Below are positions 63,773-64,000 of a stretch of DNA of 64,000 bases, in pieces. Source of the DNA: Prochlorococcus sp. AG-402-L09 (GTDB taxonomy: Bacteria; Cyanobacteriota; Cyanobacteriia; PCC-6307; Cyanobiaceae); NCBI GenBank assembly GCA_003216715.1, contig QCIK01000001.1:62001-126000 (forward strand). The letters are read 5' to 3'. Position numbers and translations under genes: made by a program. The notes beneath the pieces were generated by a model. It was not told where the DNA came from. It did not search any database and saw nothing but the letters and a program-made list of their open reading frames with translations. Position 1 is the first letter of the stretch. The number at the start of each line of letters is the position of its first letter.

Positions 63773-64000
63773 TTAGGTTTTCCAGCTTTTAATGATTTTA
63801 CTAATAACTTCCTTGTTACTGCAAACGCTTAGCAATGGGTTCTTTAAATATTTATTAGCAGCATCCTTGATTTCTTTACTGGTTATATTTTCGAGTCTTA
63901 GAAGAATTTCTTTATCGTAATCCTTTTTTAGACCAATTCCTAAAAGATGAGCTTTATGCTCAGCTCTTTGACTAATACTCTGCAAAGAATATGCCATTTG
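63773..64000 (-). CDS. M16 zinc peptidase, C-terminal end
   Basis: About 75 residues are visible; the 5' part lies beyond the right edge. AEHKAHLLGIGLKKDYDKEILLRLENITSKEIKDAANKYLKNPLLSVC is the typical C-terminal helical end of one repeat of M16 processing peptidases. The zinc site would be in the missing part. Convergent with sipA. Confidence 0.7.
   Translation of the reverse strand, partial: QMAYSLQSISQRAEHKAHLLGIGLKKDYDKEILLRLENITSKEIKDAANKYLKNPLLSVCSNKEVISKIIKSWKT

Noticed and set aside
1-64000. CRISPR array or insertion sequence
   Set aside because: No evenly spaced identical repeats and no transposase-like protein anywhere in the window.

Overview
The window reads as chromosomal DNA of a marine picocyanobacterium, most likely Prochlorococcus. 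The evidence is strongly AT-rich sequence, very short intergenic gaps, photosynthesis-linked genes (psb28, a Psb32-like TPM protein, GUN4, a CPP1-like protein, SipA), a B12-dependent class II ribonucleotide reductase next to cobalamin-type CbiX, and families largely confined to cyanobacteria (DUF2811, DUF3531, DUF1824, DUF1651). A low-light, NATL-like lineage is a guess from overall gene content. I see no rRNA, CRISPR array, insertion sequence, integrase or transposase.

Layout. 1-8 kb: the end of an FAD oxidase, cbiX, a GMC oxidoreductase, a lumenal pentapeptide-repeat protein, a GT39-type membrane glycosyltransferase and tRNA-Ser(UGA). 8-17.6 kb: nrdJ, prfC, CPP1-like, hslO, an ECF-like ATPase, rsmE and a VTE6-like membrane protein. 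17.6-22.7 kb: a minus-strand run of aspC, phnD, phnC, a double-length phnE and an SGNH hydrolase, a phosphonate/phosphite uptake operon. 22.7-33.4 kb: housekeeping genes (family 4 UDG, ispG, ctp protease, nadA, aroB, purK).

33.4-36.3 kb: a structured RNA 3' of purK that I take to be 6S RNA (ssrS/Yfr7). A TPR/OGT-like gene follows, and beyond it lies a degenerate second copy of part of the same RNA. 36.3-50.6 kb is accessory in character. It has long AT-rich spacers, many proteins of 27-150 residues (several with one membrane helix), a protein built of 11-residue repeats, a twin-CX3C peptide, two pairs of small paralogues and several perfect palindromes. Only a few recognisable enzymes are interspersed: a nucleoside deoxyribosyltransferase-like protein, a MetF-like barrel, a YhiN flavoprotein and a DoxX protein.

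50.6-64 kb returns to core genes: an AI-2E-type permease, psb28, mnmH, GUN4, an RsbW-like ATPase, glnA with a probable NtcA site and a strong terminator, a class V aminotransferase, tadA, a PLP decarboxylase, a DUF697 GTPase, lspA, bioY, sipA and the end of an M16 peptidase.

The genes work together mainly as nutrient economy and photosystem upkeep: B12 (cbiX, nrdJ), phosphorus (phnDCE), nitrogen (glnA, aspC, NtcA site), biotin (bioY, possibly with the ECF-like ATPase) and PSII/chlorophyll maintenance. The most unusual points are the RNA fragment duplicated on both sides of the TPR gene, the family 4 uracil-DNA glycosylase lacking one iron-sulfur cysteine, and the cluster of microproteins.
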